A stretch of 10,120 nucleotides of DNA from Rhodospirillaceae bacterium (GTDB taxonomy: Bacteria; Pseudomonadota; Alphaproteobacteria; UBA8366; GCA-2717185): positions 1-10,120 of the forward strand of contig JABJJH010000307.1 of NCBI GenBank assembly GCA_018660965.1, written 5' to 3'. The position numbers were made by a program, and so were the translations under genes. The notes beneath the pieces are model-generated. The model saw nothing but the letters and a program-made list of their open reading frames with translations, ran no database searches and had not been told where the DNA came from. Shown here one piece after another: positions 8,901 to 10,120 of this stretch (the stretch's first letter is position 1; each line of letters begins with the position of its first letter).

Positions 8901-9426
8901 TCATCGCGTAGCGCATATCCGCGTCGAGATAGGCGATCAGCACCGGCAGGGAATCAGTGACCAGACCAAGCAGCGTTTCGCTTGTTTTGAGAGCGTCGGA
9001 CCGTGCGCTTATTTCCGATTCAAGCTCACGTTTATGTTGCTGTATTTCACGTAGATACTGGTTTCGTTGCGTCCAGACGCGGCCGAGAAAAATTCCCGTC
9101 CCAACGTATAAGGCCGCTCCCAAGAGAACCTGTAGCGGCCCTCCCGTAAGGGTCGGCGGCCCGAACCCTGCGATAGACGCGTACAGCACATACGCCCCCA
9201 CAATTGCGCCGCTCAGGCCCCCCGCCAATATTCCCGCCGCCCCTCCGGACGCCACGACCGCTGCATAAAGCAGCAAAAATGGAATTGGTATGATTGTCCC
9301 GGATGCCCGGTTCCCCTCAATGAACAGGACCGCGAGCACTGTCGCGCCAACAAAGAAAATGAACCTTATCGATTCCCAATGGCGAGCGTTTTGCTTCACA
9401 AATAAAATCCGCTCGACTCCGAACAT
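5989..9426 (-). CDS. Membrane-bound sensor histidine kinase with six tandem PAS domains
   Basis: 1145 residues, unusually long. Four likely membrane segments lie at about 20-37, 45-60, 61-88 and 98-116, followed by a charged coiled coil (118-150). Six PAS/PAC modules follow at about 151-265, 272-393, 400-520, 525-645, 650-770 and 777-900; each ends in a DIT-like PAC motif (Asp259, 386, 512, 637, 764, 893). The HisKA helix carries the phospho-acceptor His927 in SHELRTPLNAIIGFSE. The ATPase domain has the N box with Asn1043 and Asn1047, G1 DNGAG (1075-1079) and G2 GTGLGL (1105-1110). No receiver domain is fused. It should autophosphorylate and pass phosphate to a response regulator not present here. 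The ligand is unknown; no haem- or flavin-binding signature is evident to me. The ATG has only a weak, distant GGGTG upstream, so a GTG at codon 10 is a possible alternative. Confidence 0.95.
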   Translation of the reverse strand: MFGVERILFVKQNARHWESIRFIFFVGATVLAVLFIEGNRASGTIIPIPFLLLYAAVVASGGAAGILAGGLSGAIVGAYVLYASIAGFGPPTLTGGPLQVLLGAALYVGTGIFLGRVWTQRNQYLREIQQHKRELESEISARSDALKTSETLLGLVTDSLPVLIAYLDADMRYAMINKTGADWYGRPAADIIGKSPEDIFGSQQENWRGHMEEALRGAEVTYECPVTYSDGVTRDVRVVYVPHFGQDGDVQGIFALIEDITERIRTRAALQESEARFRDIAEVGGDWIWEMDADLRYTFVSDRFYDMVGLPYGALNGKTRQELANLPELTDGWPAHLDDLENHRPFRNFEYSARVADGQIHRNRISGSPVFNDSGAFIGYRGTGSDITEVANAVTALRESEEKFRSIVDNSPGAIALKGLDGRIQTVNERFLEWFGFSQDDVIGRTPRELFANRFGAESSVADKEVIERQVATEREGKVKFANGTDHVLSITRFPIFNADGRMTELGTINLDITDRKRAEQEIFEKSELLQTILDETPANISLRDAEGRFEFVSQRVVSELGGVAEDYIGKSITEIFGEAAAQTGEQLLREVVATAKPVFGREVRPLRRANKVYVYSVIPLFDDAGAVSRVLTIGLDVTEQKKYEDAVRQSEVLLRSIIDHSPTSISLTDLDGKRLLVNKAFSSAFHVPPGQPSRELDNKNPILIRHTKIIGAHEAEVLETGEAVTQERIDTLPSGENFRRLVTKFPVRNQAGEITSIGTIGTDIRELRKAEENLHAMEARLSDILRIAPEVIISTDAEGHILMFNDAAESTFGYAADDVIGQSLDILLPEQAPGAHAGHLKAFVEGPDTARMMGGRGEISGRRRDGSIFLADASISKLESGGQTILTVTMHDITDRRQAEEDLRNAVVEAERANKAKTEFLATMSHELRTPLNAIIGFSETMSAQFFGPLGSEKYVEYAGDIKNSGDHLLQLINDLLDLSAIEAGKHELHMEELNVQDIAEDCAPIMNERAGEKRITYVSNIAPDLPRVQADQRALKQILLNLLSNAVKFTPNGGAVTLTATASDGVLSIEIRDNGAGIPEAKLSTLTDPFVRGEVDPYKSQEGTGLGLAIVKSLVDLHEGDLTIESEVGVGTTVTVTLPIHTL

Positions 9427-9572
9427 TTCGAAGGGACACCCGCCCCCACGCGCAAGGCGTGTAGCAAAAGGGCCGAACGCCCAATCGACCTAGGGTGCTG
9501 CTTGTCTTCGTTTAATTCCGACAAGTCCAAATCCCATTTTCGCAAAGTTAAATGGCCAACTTAAGACCTTAG

Positions 9573-9590
9573 AAAATTAACGTTAATTTT
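9573..9590. repeat. 18-bp perfect palindrome overlapping the CtrA-like box
   Basis: AAAATTAACGTTAATTTT reads the same on both strands. It shares its right half with the first TTAA of the candidate CtrA box. Such a symmetric site could bind a dimeric regulator, but no known regulator is recognised from it. Confidence 0.6.
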
Positions 9591-9597
9591 TATTTAA
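9583..9597. promoter_or_regulatory. Candidate CtrA-type box TTAA-N7-TTAA
   Basis: TTAA (9583-9586), seven bases, then TTAA (9594-9597) matches the core CtrA recognition pattern of alphaproteobacteria exactly. It lies about 157 bases upstream of the kinase ATG and about 204 bases upstream of the plus-strand gene. Because the region is AT-rich, a chance match is possible, so the call rests on the motif and the likely taxonomic group. Confidence 0.4.
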
Positions 9598-9800
9598 TGT
9601 ACTCGAATTTCACGCAAACTCACGCGGGCGTTCGTTTACACCGTTGGCAGCGCTGTCTCGAATTTAATCGCGGCCCTGAATCCTTGACCCCTTTCAACGT
9701 TCTCTGGCAGTCTTATTGACAATAAATCCGACTAAAACGGTTGTGTTCTCAATACACGACAAATGTTCGGATAAACCAATAACTTGCAGGGTGGGAAGTC

Positions 9801-10120
9801 ATGTCAGCTAAATATAATACACTTATTATGGGCGCGTCTTACGGGTCGCTGTTGGCGATTAAACTGGTGCTTGCCGGACATTCGGTAAAGCTGGTGTGCT
9901 TGCCGGATGAAGCTGACTTGTTCAATAAGGAAGGCGCGCGCGTTCGTTTGCCAATTCGCGGTCGCGACGGCCTTGTGGAAATCGATTCCCGCAACCTGCC
10001 GGGCGACTTGTCCGCCGCCGGACCGGGCGACGTTGACCCGGCCGATTACGATCTGGTCGCCTTAGCGATGCAGGAACCGCAATTCCGGGCGCCGGGCGTG
10101 CGCGAATTGCTGGACGCCGT
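9801..10120 (+). CDS. Ketopantoate reductase-like NAD(P)-binding protein (N-terminal 106 residues, cut by window edge)
   Basis: The visible part starts MSAKYNTLIMGASYGSLLA and shows a beta-alpha-beta Rossmann unit: strand YNTLIMG, glycine turn GASYGS (11-16), a helix, then strand HSVKLVCL (27-34). A later segment DYDLVALAMQEPQF (82-95) corresponds to the second dinucleotide-side strand of ApbA/PanE proteins. The glycine turn GxxxGS departs from the classic GxGxxG/A of PanE, so true 2-dehydropantoate reductase activity is doubtful; it may be a relative acting on another 2-oxo acid, or of the opine dehydrogenase-like group. AGGGTGG about six bases before the ATG is a good ribosome site. It is transcribed away from the histidine kinase. 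The rest lies beyond the window. Confidence 0.6.
   Translation, partial: MSAKYNTLIMGASYGSLLAIKLVLAGHSVKLVCLPDEADLFNKEGARVRLPIRGRDGLVEIDSRNLPGDLSAAGPGDVDPADYDLVALAMQEPQFRAPGVRELLDA

Larger units (their letters stand above)
9427..9800. other. Divergent intergenic region between histidine kinase and reductase-like genes
   Basis: 374 bases without a gene. Next to the kinase start are three small inverted repeats: CACGC/GCGTG (9447-9461), GGGC/GCCC (9470-9482) and CTTGTC/GACAAG (9501-9525), which could fold in the kinase leader. The middle (about 9541-9600) is AT-rich with five TTAA tetramers, including a palindrome and a CtrA-like box. A 9-bp direct repeat CTCGAATTT occurs at 9602-9610 and 9657-9665. 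A TTGACA (9716-9721) points toward the plus-strand gene but has no good -10 at normal spacing. No confident sigma-70 promoter was found for either gene. Confidence 0.6.

Noticed and set aside
8398..9054. 218-codon plus-strand open frame opposite PAS 1 and 2 of the kinase
   Set aside because: Antisense shadow; the minus-strand frame is continuous with clear PAS motifs.
9716..9721. TTGACA as a -35 for the plus-strand reductase-like gene
   Set aside because: No acceptable -10 at 16-18 bases (the sequence there is GGTTGT), so a promoter call is not supported.

Overview
This window looks like chromosomal DNA from a GC-rich alphaproteobacterium. The main clues are the type-A RNase P RNA gene lying directly behind an AmpD-type amidase gene, the nearby djlA-like gene, and a perfect TTAA-N7-TTAA box of the kind bound by the alphaproteobacterial regulator CtrA. 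From memory, a djlA - amidase - rnpB order is common in that class. No insertion sequence, tRNA, CRISPR array or phage gene is visible.

Layout from left to right; all genes except the last lie on the minus strand. (1) 1-465: N-terminal part of a hydantoinase/5-oxoprolinase family A subunit, cut by the window edge. (2) 518-1138: a glutathione S-transferase, upstream of and probably co-transcribed with (1). (3) 1246-1661: rnpB, with a promoter overlapping the tail of the next gene and a long P1 helix that runs into a T-tract. (4) 1685-2368: a 1,6-anhydro-MurNAc/N-acetylmuramoyl-L-alanine amidase with a C-terminal peptidoglycan-binding domain. (5) 2388-4184: an ABC-F ATPase of the Uup type. (6) 4184-4912: a DjlA-like membrane-anchored TerB/J-domain co-chaperone whose stop overlaps the uup start. 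(7) 4970-5752: a DUF3750-like protein with an N-terminal membrane anchor. (8) 5753-5988: an intergenic region with a near-consensus sigma-70 promoter reading into the DUF3750 gene. (9) 5989-9426: a very large sensor histidine kinase with four probable membrane segments and six tandem PAS domains. (10) 9427-9800: a divergent intergenic region, AT-rich in part, with the CtrA-like box, an 18-bp palindrome and a 9-bp direct repeat. (11) 9801-10120: the start of a ketopantoate reductase-like Rossmann protein on the plus strand.

How the parts fit: genes 4-7 are tightly packed and can form one housekeeping transcription unit started by the promoter near 5913-5941, dealing with cell-wall recycling, chaperone work and ribosome or DNA maintenance. 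rnpB then has its own promoter and terminator. The GST/hydantoinase pair is a separate small unit, possibly linked to glutathione or 5-oxoproline metabolism. The histidine kinase has no response regulator beside it in this window, so it is an orphan as far as can be seen. Nothing here is clearly a new system. The least ordinary elements are the six-PAS kinase with its candidate CtrA-type regulatory region and the uncharacterised DUF3750 gene with its long leader.
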